Assembly: GCA_964608915.1 (NCBI GenBank)
Contig: CAZSQA010000004.1
Coordinates: 194,661 to 258,660 of the forward strand
Reading direction: 5' to 3'
DNA from: QWQI01 sp964608915
Lineage (GTDB): Bacteria; Planctomycetota; Planctomycetia; Isosphaerales; Isosphaeraceae
DNA length: 64,000 bases
The notes under the pieces are model-generated. The model worked only from the letters and a program-made list of their open reading frames with translations. It ran no database searches and was not told the DNA's origin. A program made the position numbers and the translations under genes. Below, in pieces: positions 34,794 to 44,535 of the stretch (the stretch's first letter is position 1; every line of letters begins with the position of its first letter).

Positions 34794-36983
34794 ATGTCAA
34801 AACCACCCAGCGTCATCTTTTTGCCAGGGATCATGGGGTCACGGCTCTATTTTCCCAACAGCGGCATGTTCTGGGACCCGGACAGCGTGGCCCGGATGGT
34901 GGACTGGGTTCCGACTCCTCTTCGATCATCCGGTTATCTCCGAAATCTCGTGCATGTGCGTCAGCCTGCGGGTGTGCTGATCGACCCGATTTCGGTTTCG
35001 GCCAAACCGCATCAGTTGGAACATGGCTGGGGGACGGTGTCCTGGAGCTTTTACGGTGACCTGCTCACGGATCTCGAAAAGGAATACGGCCCGTTCGTTC
35101 ACGCCGTCGGTTACGACTGGCGACAAAGCCTGAGAAGGCTCGGCAATTACGTGAAGGACAAAATCCGCCGGATTCGCGAGACCGAAGGGGCGGATCGGTT
35201 CGTTATCGTCACTCACAGCATGGGCGGGCTGGTCGCCAGGGCCGCGTTCGCAGCCGATCCGGAATTTAAGAAATCCGTCGCCGGAGTCGTCTATTGCTGT
35301 CAGCCTGCCGTGGGTTCTCCGACGCTTTACCGCCGTATGTTCACCGGGCTCATCCCGGAATTCGATGCGACGCCCGGGGACGCGAATGCCTCGACCTTGG
35401 CGAGCATCGGTGCGAATCTTTTCGATCGCATTTTCGCCCTGATTCTCGGTGGCGACCGGGCGGACTTTCTGGGCAAGCTCAGTGGAATGCCCGGGGCGAT
35501 TTCGCTCTTGCCGAACGACGATTATCCGAAGAACGACGGCGATACGCCGTGGCTGCCCGAGCTGGACGGATCGAAGACGGCTCTGAAGATCTACCGTGAA
35601 GCGGCGAGCCCGCCTGGACTGATGCCTGTCGGGTCGGACGTGCTGGCCCCTGTGATCGCTGCGGACCTTGCCGCCCGCATCGATGAATATCTCAGAACGC
35701 AGGAGTTCCTGAAATCCCCCGGCGACACCTCGACGCTTCATGAAAATACCTGGCTGATCTATGGCACGGGGCTGCGGACCGAGACAAGAATCAAGAGGCA
35801 GGGCAAGAAGTTCGTGCCTGGCAAGACCGATGCCGGTGATGGCACGGTGCCCGTCGCGAGCGCCACAGCCGTGCCGGTTCATGCCTCAAGACGCATTCCG
35901 ATTCTTGGCCTTGAGCATTCCCAGGCCTTTTCGAAAAAAACCGAGCCAGGGCGAAAGTGCATCGAACGAACGATCGAAATTGTCCGCAACATCTCACGCG
36001 AGGATTGCTCAGTCATGGCCAGTTCGAAATCGAAGATCGTCGACCCGCTCGCATCGTTTCAGGTTCTGGGGGCGATGGAAGAAAAGGCCCAGATCGAGAA
36101 ACTCAAGGAACTTGCACCTTCCAGGCCGCCAAGTGGCGTAAAGGGTGGCCCGAAGGAATTCGGCATTCGTGATACCGTCAGCGACTGGGTGCGTGAAAAT
36201 CTCACCGGGGATGCAGCCTGGAAGCATACGGACAATCTGATCGGTTTCATTCCGACGCATGAGTCGCCGGAAGGTCCGATCGAAATCAAACCGATGCAGA
36301 AGGCACCGAAGTCGCCGGAGCTGAAAAAATCAGGGCTGCGAGTGACGCTCGACAGGCTGTTCGTCGCCGATTACCCAGGCAGCGGAATTCACCATGTCCT
36401 GTTCAATTTCTCGACCGTGCACCTGGTCGAAGACAGCAAACAGAAGGAGCAGGTGCATTTCGACGCGACGTATCTGACACGCCAGGGCGAATGTGCCCCG
36501 GTTCAGGGGTCGACGGTCTTTCTGAACCTGAAAGTCAGCGAAGAAGGCCTGAACATGAAAGTCAGGACCGTCAATGTCCAGAACGAGGACGACACCAAGC
36601 TGATCGCATTTCTCCAGACCGAAACTTTCAAACAGGGGTTGCAACTCGCCAAATCGTTCAACCCCGTCATCGCCCAGGTTTCGGACACAGCGGTGAGCAT
36701 CTTCAAGTTCTTGTCCGACCCGAGCCGTGAGAAAAACTATCCGGTTCAACAATTCGAACTCGGGCTCGATTTCGGGGATATCGTCACCCACGGCCGGCTG
36801 GCGGAAGGATCGTACGTGATCATTCAATATCCAGGCTCGAAAATCCCCGAATGGACGTGGGATTCCGTCGCATACGATCTGGAAAGCGCCAGGATCTATT
36901 TCAAGGCCGACAAGAAAAAGCCATTCCCCTTCAATTACGTCATCCTGAGCATCAGTGCCATGGACAAACCCGCCGAAACCTGA
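34794..36983 (+). CDS. LCAT-like alpha/beta hydrolase (lipase/acyltransferase) with C-terminal beta domain
   Basis: A 729-residue protein. Residues 1-400 form an alpha/beta hydrolase of the lecithin:cholesterol acyltransferase type. IFLPGIMGSRL carries the oxyanion region, THSMGGLVARAA the nucleophile S142, GDGTVP the acid D349 and GLEHSQAF the base H375, so the triad is complete. From about 510 on lies a beta-rich domain that I do not recognise. There is no signal peptide, which suggests a cytosolic enzyme, unusual for this lipase family unless it acts on the cell's own membrane. It lies between a caspase-like and a transglutaminase-like gene. Confidence 0.78.
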   Translation: MSKPPSVIFLPGIMGSRLYFPNSGMFWDPDSVARMVDWVPTPLRSSGYLRNLVHVRQPAGVLIDPISVSAKPHQLEHGWGTVSWSFYGDLLTDLEKEYGPFVHAVGYDWRQSLRRLGNYVKDKIRRIRETEGADRFVIVTHSMGGLVARAAFAADPEFKKSVAGVVYCCQPAVGSPTLYRRMFTGLIPEFDATPGDANASTLASIGANLFDRIFALILGGDRADFLGKLSGMPGAISLLPNDDYPKNDGDTPWLPELDGSKTALKIYREAASPPGLMPVGSDVLAPVIAADLAARIDEYLRTQEFLKSPGDTSTLHENTWLIYGTGLRTETRIKRQGKKFVPGKTDAGDGTVPVASATAVPVHASRRIPILGLEHSQAFSKKTEPGRKCIERTIEIVRNISREDCSVMASSKSKIVDPLASFQVLGAMEEKAQIEKLKELAPSRPPSGVKGGPKEFGIRDTVSDWVRENLTGDAAWKHTDNLIGFIPTHESPEGPIEIKPMQKAPKSPELKKSGLRVTLDRLFVADYPGSGIHHVLFNFSTVHLVEDSKQKEQVHFDATYLTRQGECAPVQGSTVFLNLKVSEEGLNMKVRTVNVQNEDDTKLIAFLQTETFKQGLQLAKSFNPVIAQVSDTAVSIFKFLSDPSREKNYPVQQFELGLDFGDIVTHGRLAEGSYVIIQYPGSKIPEWTWDSVAYDLESARIYFKADKKKPFPFNYVILSISAMDKPAET

Positions 36984-37047
36984 TCCATGATCGCATCTCA
37001 GCGGACTGGACTCGACTTCCGGAATTCCGGATTCCAGGAACGGAGCA

Positions 37048-38484
37048 TCATTCCATCGGGAAAATCCCGGCCAGGCGCAAGTCCATGAGCTTGTGCATCA
37101 GGAAGTCGGGTTTACCGATTTCGAACTCGACCTGCCGCGATCCGAATTTCACGGCCTCTTCGAAGGATTTGCCGCCGATCACGGTCGTTTCCAGAAAGGT
37201 CCAGCCTTTGAGAATGGCCTGATTCGAATTGTCGTCGCTGTCTACGTCCGTGTTCTGCCAAGCGACGAGCGCATGCCCTGGAAACAGGACAATCGCCGGC
37301 TTGAGTGCGGCCGCTTCCAGAAGACTGGCGAAAAGCAGCGTGCCGTCCAGGCAATTGGCCGACATCTGGTCGATCGATTCCCGGGGAAGCCGGGCCCTCT
37401 GACTGAAATAGCTCGCCCCTGCTCCGAAATCGATCACGGAATTGATATAAGTGATCTTGTGTTCATTTTTCAAAGTGTCGAAAAGTGCCTTCGCCTGGTC
37501 CGTGACGTCTTTGGTCTTGCCGGTCAGATAACCGCTGATGGTTTTGTCATTCGTTTTTTCAGCCGCCTGCCTCAGCAGTTTCAGAATCGGTTCCGCATGA
37601 GGGGTGACCCAGGCCCCGTAATAGCGGGTCAAGTCGGTGGTTTTCTTGGTGACGGGGTCGATCATGGCGTTCAGGCCCGAATTTCTGGCCAGCATGCTCA
37701 CCGTCACCGAATCGTGCAGTTCCGTCGATCCGTCGAGATCCTCCACGATCACGTGCAATGTGGCGCGCTGAACTTCGGTAATGAAGCGAACCTTGTCGGG
37801 CAAAAGGGTCGGCAGAAGTCTGATCGATTTCTCCTCGTTCTTTTCCAGCTCGAAGGTTTTGACGTGATTGGCCGAAAGTCCTTCGATATAGGCCTGAACG
37901 AAAATCCGGGCGGCCTTGCGTTCACGTGGCAGGGAAACGCACTTCACCGTCACTTCCACCAGCGGATTTTCGTCCGAGTTGAGGAGGTGATAGACGCCAG
38001 TCGGCACCGGTGCCATGCGAATGTCGTAGCGGGCATCCAGGCCGGTGGTTTCCGCCCCGAGTTTCGAAGGGCCTGAGTTGCTCCGAACGCTGCGAGTCAC
38101 GGAATCGGTCCTGATGCCGACCCCTCTGGCGAGTTCGCCGACGGTACGGCCTCCGGATCGGCTCGTCGCGATCCCTTCGAAGCCTGGTCCTTTCGTGATG
38201 GCCGAAAAGTCGAAAGCCGATGGCGAGGATCCGCCTCGCGTGGCTGATTTCGGCTTCGCGGGCGGTTTCTTCTTGTCGATCTTGTCCACGGAATCCAGGA
38301 CGATGGGTTTTGCCTGCAGCTCACTCAGCTTGTTCTCGATCTCGGTCAGTTCGGATCGAAATCTCTCCGCGACCGCTCCTGGATCCGCGGCCAGATTGAT
38401 CGCCTGCCGCAGGGCCCTGGCACGCAACTCCAGTTGCATATTTTCACGCAGAGCTGCTCGGATGGAATCGTTCGTATCTGGCAT
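37048..38484 (-). CDS. Transglutaminase-like cysteine hydrolase with N-terminal coiled coil
   Basis: A 478-residue protein without a signal peptide. A helical, probably coiled-coil N-terminus (residues 8-65) and a low-complexity stretch lead to a beta domain and then a transglutaminase-like fold. ANCLDGTLLFASLL gives the cysteine at about residue 377 and PGHALVAW the histidine at about 404, followed by an Asp-rich turn. Bacterial members are mostly proteases or amidases. AAGGAA precedes the ATG. It is 66 bases downstream of the CHAT-NTPase-WD40 gene in the same direction, so the two probably form an operon. Confidence 0.7.
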   Translation of the reverse strand: MPDTNDSIRAALRENMQLELRARALRQAINLAADPGAVAERFRSELTEIENKLSELQAKPIVLDSVDKIDKKKPPAKPKSATRGGSSPSAFDFSAITKGPGFEGIATSRSGGRTVGELARGVGIRTDSVTRSVRSNSGPSKLGAETTGLDARYDIRMAPVPTGVYHLLNSDENPLVEVTVKCVSLPRERKAARIFVQAYIEGLSANHVKTFELEKNEEKSIRLLPTLLPDKVRFITEVQRATLHVIVEDLDGSTELHDSVTVSMLARNSGLNAMIDPVTKKTTDLTRYYGAWVTPHAEPILKLLRQAAEKTNDKTISGYLTGKTKDVTDQAKALFDTLKNEHKITYINSVIDFGAGASYFSQRARLPRESIDQMSANCLDGTLLFASLLEAAALKPAIVLFPGHALVAWQNTDVDSDDNSNQAILKGWTFLETTVIGGKSFEEAVKFGSRQVEFEIGKPDFLMHKLMDLRLAGIFPME

Positions 38485-38550
38485 GTCAAATTCCTTCGTG
38501 ATTTCGTTGCGATTGATGGCTGAATTTCCGGGAATCCGGAGATCGAGGCG

Positions 38551-41500
38551 TCATTGTCCGAAAATGTCGTCCGGCAAAGGGATCGAATTCGAAACCGCGC
38601 GTTCGTGTTCGATTTCGATCAATCGACGCACGATGCCGGCGACCCTGGCTTTGTCGTCGTCGCCCAGAATGTCATTCCCGAGGATCGTCTCCAGCGCTTC
38701 ATCGCACAGCGGCCGGAATGCCAGGAACATCCGGGCGATTCTTTCGGCACGGCGCGATCGGTCCTCGACTTCGTCGACATTCGAATCGAAGAGCGAAATC
38801 GATTTCCCCGAAGCGATCGCGAGATTCGTCCCGACCGTCGGCGGATATCCCGGGCCAGCGGAGACGAATTTCGAAGCGTAAACCGGCGATTCGAATTCGA
38901 CTTTCCGAATTTCCTGCAAGGTTCGAATGTCCCATAACCTGGCAGTGCGGTCGTCGCCGCCGGTCGCGAGCACTTTGCCGTCTGGACTGAAGGCGACGCT
39001 TCGCGCGATGTCCTGATGCCCTGAGAACTTGGCGATCGGCTTGCCGGTTGCGAGATCCCAGAGCCTGGCCGATCGGTCCGCGGAACACGATGCGAGGGTC
39101 TTGCCGTCAGGGGAATAAGCGACGTCGTAAACGCCGTTCCGGTGCCCCTGAAGAGTACGGATCGTCGCGTGCGTCGTCATGTCCCAAATCCGGATCGAAT
39201 GATCCAGGGAGCCTGACGCCAGCGTACTGCCGTCAGGCGAAAAAGCGAGACAACGCACCATGTCGGTATGGCCCTTGAGCGTGTCGATCATGTTTCCCGA
39301 TGCGGAATCCCACAAAATGACAGTCCGGTCCGACGATGCCGAAGCGAGCGTCTTGCCGTCAGGCGAAAATGCCACGTTTCTTACGGCGTCCTCATGGCCA
39401 AGCAGCGACGACTTTTCTCTGCCGGTGAGGAGGTCCCAGATTTTGATTTCGAAATCGCCTGAGCCCGACGCCAGTGATTTTCCATCCGGTGTAAATGCCA
39501 CCGTAAGCACCCAGTCGCCGTGACCAGTCAGTTTTCCGGTTTCCTTGCCGGTCGCGATGTCCCAGAGCCTGATGGTTCGATCCGACGAGCCTGAAGCCAG
39601 CGTTCGGCCATCGGGCGAAATCGCGATGGAACCGACTTCGCGAGTGTGCCCGGAAAGTTTTCTGCTCGCGGTCACGGAACTCAGGTTCCAGGACCGGATC
39701 GTGCCGTCCTTCGCGACGGAGAGCATCGACTTGCCGTTCGGAGAGATCGCGAGCGAACTGACGGCAGCCGTCAGCCCGGCGTGCGTGCGAAGTTCTTTAC
39801 CGGTAGCCGAATCCCAGATTCGGATGGATGCGTCTTTCGAGCCTGAGATCAGGTGATTCGATCCGCTCGCGAACGCGATGGACGTGATGCCGCCGAGATG
39901 GCCATTGAACACGCGCATTTCTCGACCGGTCGCCGCATTCCAGAGAATGATGGCGGAGTCTTCCGACCCTGAAGCGAGAAATCGGCCGTCGGGCGAAAAG
40001 TTCAGCGTGTTGACATCGCCCCGATGACCGAACAGGGATCGCAGCTCCTTGCCGGTATCGAACTTCCAGATTCGGATCGAATCGTCATCGGAACCCGATG
40101 CGAGGATTTTCCCTGCCGGGGAAAATGCTAGCGAGGTCACGGCACCGGCATGACTTCCGAACGTGGCCCTGAGCTGACCGGATTTCGAATCCCAGAGCCG
40201 GATCTTTTTGTCAGTCGAACCGCTGGCCAGCAAATTGCCGTCGGGCGAGAAGGCGATCGCCAGAATTTTCACGGACGGCTCATGTGACGTGAAAAACGAG
40301 CTTCGTTTCGTCAAGTCCCGGAAGAGGATCGAGCCATCGTCATGAGTGGCGGCTAACACGGTTTCGTCAGGGGAAATGGCGATCGCCTGGATTCGCTTCC
40401 CTGGAGCATTCGGCGTGCGCGACTCACGCAAGTCCGAATCGTCCCAAAGCGAAAGTTCTCGATCGTTTCCGATCGCGGCGAGCATTCGACCGTTTTTCCA
40501 GGAGACTGTCGAAGCGATATCGCCGCTCAGTTTCGAATCGAAATCGACGAAAGCGTTTTTGATCTGATTGCTCAGCATCGCCCAGGGAAAGGTCCGATAT
40601 TTCCCGTCGACCAGCATCAGCTTCGTCGAAGCCTCCGCATGAAGGCCCTGTTCGTACAGGTTCTGAGCGAGCATCACATTGGCGTTCGCGCTGAGAGTGT
40701 TCGCCAGATGCATCTGTTCCATCGCGAGAGCACGTGCCGATTCCGCGTCGTCGCGCTGCTTTCGCATCACTTCCGCGGCCAGATCGGCGCGATTTCTTTC
40801 GAACTCCGCGACATCGTTGGCCTGGGCAAGTTCCCTGTTGTTCCACCACATGTACACGCCGCACGAAGCGAGCAGCAGGCAGGCCGTCAGCGACCGGAAG
40901 AGAAACTTGTTCCGCAGCTCCCTGCGCCGATCGGCGGCTGCCCAGCGATTGGCGACCGCGCCCAGGGTGTCATGCCCGAGCCGAATCGTCACCTCTTCCG
41001 AGTCGTCGCTCCCCGACGTCGAATCCACTCGCAGAAGTCGGGCGCGGGTGGCGAGCTCGAGCGCCGTTTCGAAGTCTTCCGGAGTACCTCGCCAATACTT
41101 TCGAAACGCGAACCGCTTCGAAATTTCATCGGTCGTGAGCGAACCGTCAGGCTGACGATGAAACAGCTCCGTCATCATACGTTTGAGGTCGTAGACCCGC
41201 GAACTGACCCGAGCCACAATGCCGCGCGAATATCGGGGCATCCAGCGCCCCATGTGGTTCGAAAACCGCTCGAGACCGGTCTGACGCCCACTGGCAGCGA
41301 TTTCGGCCAGAGCGTCGTCCGCATATTTCTCAAGAATGTTCAGAATGGGAGCGGAGGCATCCGGAGTTTTGACGGATCGCGGATCGTCTTCGAATTCGCG
41401 GTTTTTCGGCCTGCCTTGCGAATGCACGGTCTCGAGCGTTTCGACGATCGCGACGGGATCCGGAATGACTTCCGTCAGAAACGCTCCGACACGAACGTCC

Positions 41501-44145
41501 TGAAGCATCTGTTTCGTGATCGTGGCGGGGGATTGCCCGGCCGGCGTCCCGGCCTTAGCTTCATCGTAGAGCTGGGCACAGACGACCTGTGCGATCGGCA
41601 GGACGCTGTCCGTATTTCGTCCGCGAAGCCGGAATATGCCGTCGACGAGCGTGTCGATGACACCCTTTTCGAAAACGAAACCGTATTTCTGACGAGGCGT
41701 TTCGAGCCCCGGGATCAGCACTTCATCGAGTGTCGGACGCGCGATGACGGCTTTCAGACGTTCGCGGTTCAAATCCGTGATCAAATAATCGGCCAGGCCG
41801 GGAGTGGCGATCGCCCCGGTCCTCAATTCGTCGGTAATTCGACCATGATACTCCGTGCGATAGCTGAGGATCGCTTTCCAGCGGCCCGACCCGGCCAGGC
41901 AGCCACGCAACAGCGAGAAAGCTTTCTGGCGGCGCCGCTCGGCGATTCTTGCCTGATCGGGCGAATCTCGTGGCGCCAGCGTGTAAATCTCTTCGGCCTG
42001 ATCGATCGTGACGACAAGTCTTTCGGGGATCGCGGCCGTGAGCGCGTCGAGGATCTCGCAGAGTAGCGAGTTGCGACTCGGGTCATCCAGGGCGGCTTTC
42101 AATTCGTCATGCGTCAGGTCGGATTTCGAATCGTCGACGCAGCGAGCCAGAATCGGCCTCAGGTTCACGGGCGGCTGAGGCGTGCCGTCCGGAGAAGGAG
42201 AAAGCGCATAGAGTTCGGCCGTGAAGGACATCAGGTCACCGGCCAGGCGGCCCGTGAAGTCGTTCGAAGGCCGGAAAAACAGGTGAATCTTTTCCGAATC
42301 GACCGGTCCGCCGGATCGTCGCTTCGGGAATGCATAGCCGACTGCATGGGCTTCGAGATACGGAATCAGTCCGGCACGAATGACGGACGATTTCCCGGAT
42401 CCTGAAGTTCCGTGCAACAAGAGAATTCGGACTGAGGGCGAATCGATCGTCAAAGCCAGGCGGGCGGAATCGTCCTCACGACCGGCGAAAAGGTTCTGGT
42501 CCGCCAGGGTATAAAAACCGAGCGATGGATATGGCTTTTCCGGCCAGGCCGCCGCAGGCGACACCGGCGGAAGTTCGCTGGTTTTCCGGGGCGATGCAGG
42601 TGCCAGCGAAGCGGCGGAGAGTTTTCGCAGCGACTGGCCCAGGTAGTCCGAAATGGCGACCGGTATCGGCGCTGGCGGTGCGGCTTTTCGAGGGTAGGCC
42701 AGGCGGATCCCGGGAGGGCAGTAAGTGCCGTAGAGCAACCCCAGGGGCAAGGTTTCGCGGCGCAGGTCACGCAAGATGGTTCCGACGGGCTTCCGTTCGA
42801 GGAAAAACGCCGTGAGGAACTTCATGCCGAATTGATGCGCGAAGGCGTCCAGAGTTTCCTGCTCGGTACTGATCAGACCGCTGACCTGATCGAAACGGCT
42901 GAACGATCTGAGGAACGAACCCTGCTCGGAGGCCTCGGAAGTCTGACAGCCGTTCAGAAAAGCGATCAATTTGCGCTGGGGGAGCCGTGGCCTGCCGGAA
43001 TCCTCATCATTTTCCTCCTGCTCGATGCTGAGGATCTGTTCGAGATCGTAGAGCTTCACTTCCTGATACGGCTTGCGGTCGCCCGAATCGACTTCCGCGA
43101 ATTCCAGATAAAGGGCGTCGGGTTTGGCGTGGCTCAACCAGTAAAGCAGGTTCGGCAGGCCATTTTTCCTTACGTATCGTTTCAGATCGTTGGCGTCATG
43201 CAAGACCGTCACGACGGGCGTTTTCGAATCTCTTGCGGCGCAGGCCTCACTCTCGTCGGCCACTGGCATTTCAGGATCCGAAATTTCCTCGATCCGTTTC
43301 AGGAGATCCTCGAATGCCTTCCGGGCCGGTTCTTCGGCCAACAGACGGCCGCTGATGACTTCATCCATCACGATCACGGCCCGGGCCGTGCGAGGGTCGA
43401 TGCGGTGGTCCGCTTTGAGCGGGTTCACGTTCTGGCCGCAACTGAGGTCGAACCGAACGCCCCAGAAGCGAGCCCAGGCGGTCGCGGCATCGGTCTGGAA
43501 CGCTTCCGTCAGTTCGTCGACATCGACGTAACCGTCATAGACGAGATTCCATGGAACGGCCGGCATGGGGCCGTCCTGGGAAATGTCGCACCGGTCCTCG
43601 ATCTGAATTTCCAGCGTTTCGATCCGGTCTTCACGCACGAGACCTTTGAGCCACTTCGAGACGATCTCTGCCTGGGGGTCCTTTTTCGCGGGAAATAGAA
43701 CATTGTGCATTTCGAAACCCGCGGCGGCGAGTGTCGCGAACTGGCGATTCATCGAAGATTCGCCCAGCTCGGCCTGCGCAGGGGCAAGAATGGATTCCGG
43801 GTCATCCTGAATCGTCGAAACGATGGCATTGACGAGATCGCGTGACTTGTCGACGGCCGTGACGAGTGCCGATGCGTCGATGGCGTAAGGGGGGAAAAAG
43901 CTGCCGCGAAGCGACCAGCGAAGCTCCAGCTTGCCTTCCGTCTTCAGGGGCCTCGTGCGTAGAACCTGACAGACGACATGCGCTGAATCCGGCGGATTTC
44001 GATCCCCGCCTGGCTCGGCCGGTGCCTCCGAACGCGAACTGCCTGCCTTGCGTGGATTCGGTTCCGCTTTCGACTGGGATTTTCTGGCCATCGCGAATTT
44101 CTCGAACGTGCCGCTGCGGCGTTTGCGCTTCCTTGGCGGAAGCAT
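38551..44145 (-). CDS. CHAT protease - STAND NTPase - membrane helix - 14 WD40 repeats
   Basis: A 1,864-residue multidomain protein. CHAT-like caspase domain at about 190-480 with the histidine in YWLSHAKPD (about 339) and the cysteine in AFLNGCQTSE (about 400). A STAND-type P-loop NTPase follows: Walker A HGTSGSGKSS at about 577-585 and Walker B LVVTIDQAEEIY. A single hydrophobic helix lies near 1082-1100, then a coiled coil. From about 1195 to 1770 I count 14 WD40 units with 42-residue period, enough for two seven-bladed propellers. This layout is that of conflict or apoptosis-like receptors. An alternative start at 44091 gives MARKSQSK, which matches the start of the divergent protease gene. 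Confidence 0.88.
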   Translation of the reverse strand: MLPPRKRKRRSGTFEKFAMARKSQSKAEPNPRKAGSSRSEAPAEPGGDRNPPDSAHVVCQVLRTRPLKTEGKLELRWSLRGSFFPPYAIDASALVTAVDKSRDLVNAIVSTIQDDPESILAPAQAELGESSMNRQFATLAAAGFEMHNVLFPAKKDPQAEIVSKWLKGLVREDRIETLEIQIEDRCDISQDGPMPAVPWNLVYDGYVDVDELTEAFQTDAATAWARFWGVRFDLSCGQNVNPLKADHRIDPRTARAVIVMDEVISGRLLAEEPARKAFEDLLKRIEEISDPEMPVADESEACAARDSKTPVVTVLHDANDLKRYVRKNGLPNLLYWLSHAKPDALYLEFAEVDSGDRKPYQEVKLYDLEQILSIEQEENDEDSGRPRLPQRKLIAFLNGCQTSEASEQGSFLRSFSRFDQVSGLISTEQETLDAFAHQFGMKFLTAFFLERKPVGTILRDLRRETLPLGLLYGTYCPPGIRLAYPRKAAPPAPIPVAISDYLGQSLRKLSAASLAPASPRKTSELPPVSPAAAWPEKPYPSLGFYTLADQNLFAGREDDSARLALTIDSPSVRILLLHGTSGSGKSSVIRAGLIPYLEAHAVGYAFPKRRSGGPVDSEKIHLFFRPSNDFTGRLAGDLMSFTAELYALSPSPDGTPQPPVNLRPILARCVDDSKSDLTHDELKAALDDPSRNSLLCEILDALTAAIPERLVVTIDQAEEIYTLAPRDSPDQARIAERRRQKAFSLLRGCLAGSGRWKAILSYRTEYHGRITDELRTGAIATPGLADYLITDLNRERLKAVIARPTLDEVLIPGLETPRQKYGFVFEKGVIDTLVDGIFRLRGRNTDSVLPIAQVVCAQLYDEAKAGTPAGQSPATITKQMLQDVRVGAFLTEVIPDPVAIVETLETVHSQGRPKNREFEDDPRSVKTPDASAPILNILEKYADDALAEIAASGRQTGLERFSNHMGRWMPRYSRGIVARVSSRVYDLKRMMTELFHRQPDGSLTTDEISKRFAFRKYWRGTPEDFETALELATRARLLRVDSTSGSDDSEEVTIRLGHDTLGAVANRWAAADRRRELRNKFLFRSLTACLLLASCGVYMWWNNRELAQANDVAEFERNRADLAAEVMRKQRDDAESARALAMEQMHLANTLSANANVMLAQNLYEQGLHAEASTKLMLVDGKYRTFPWAMLSNQIKNAFVDFDSKLSGDIASTVSWKNGRMLAAIGNDRELSLWDDSDLRESRTPNAPGKRIQAIAISPDETVLAATHDDGSILFRDLTKRSSFFTSHEPSVKILAIAFSPDGNLLASGSTDKKIRLWDSKSGQLRATFGSHAGAVTSLAFSPAGKILASGSDDDSIRIWKFDTGKELRSLFGHRGDVNTLNFSPDGRFLASGSEDSAIILWNAATGREMRVFNGHLGGITSIAFASGSNHLISGSKDASIRIWDSATGKELRTHAGLTAAVSSLAISPNGKSMLSVAKDGTIRSWNLSSVTASRKLSGHTREVGSIAISPDGRTLASGSSDRTIRLWDIATGKETGKLTGHGDWVLTVAFTPDGKSLASGSGDFEIKIWDLLTGREKSSLLGHEDAVRNVAFSPDGKTLASASSDRTVILWDSASGNMIDTLKGHTDMVRCLAFSPDGSTLASGSLDHSIRIWDMTTHATIRTLQGHRNGVYDVAYSPDGKTLASCSADRSARLWDLATGKPIAKFSGHQDIARSVAFSPDGKVLATGGDDRTARLWDIRTLQEIRKVEFESPVYASKFVSAGPGYPPTVGTNLAIASGKSISLFDSNVDEVEDRSRRAERIARMFLAFRPLCDEALETILGNDILGDDDKARVAGIVRRLIEIEHERAVSNSIPLPDDIFGQ
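38840..40560 (-). repeat. WD40-coding tandem repeat block (about 14 units of roughly 126 bp)
   Basis: The 3' part of the large CHAT-NTPase gene encodes about 14 consecutive WD40 units with the pattern FSPDGKTLASGSxDxxIRLWD. Units 8 to 13 are the most alike and show near-identical DNA stretches, consistent with recent unequal exchange; the first and last units are degenerate. Similar highly repetitive propellers vary quickly in copy number in other bacteria. Confidence 0.85.
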
Positions 44146-44535
44146 CGAACAGGCACGATCCCGAGCGATATCACTAATTTAGCGGCAAAAGCCAGCGAGG
44201 CAAGGACGACTTCGCCGCGGACCGGCAGAATCGGGCGATCCACTCCGTCAAGGACGGAACAAGCAAGCGATCTTTGGGATTCGAACCGGAAATCCGAGTC
44301 AAACGGTATCGATCAGGCGAACTTTTTCGACTGTTCGGCTCGTGGCTGAAAAATCGCTTCGAAACCGTTTCAGAATCGATCATCGTTCATTGCCCCATGC
44401 GGTTACGTGAGATATGTTGGATTGCTTCCTGGAGCGCAGGTTCGGAGGCGATTCCCGGCGAAAACGGGATCAGAGTTTTTCGAGTACCGAAGAACGGCAT
44501 CAGGGCGAACTCGAGACTGATTTCGGAGATGCGAG
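44146..44535. other. Divergent promoter region between the CHAT-NTPase and metzincin genes
   Basis: 390 bases between two outward-facing genes, with no supported gene. It should hold both promoters; common control of the two sides is possible. I see no clear inverted repeat. GGAG lies just before the ATG at 44536. Confidence 0.4.

Noticed and set aside
38840..40560. Regular repeats of about 126 bp, considered as a CRISPR or minisatellite
   Set aside because: The repeats are in frame and encode WD40 units. No spacer pattern is present and no cas gene occurs in the window.
40639..42066. Plus-strand frame of 475 codons inside the CHAT-NTPase gene
   Set aside because: Antisense shadow; the minus strand encodes the STAND NTPase region and helical linker.
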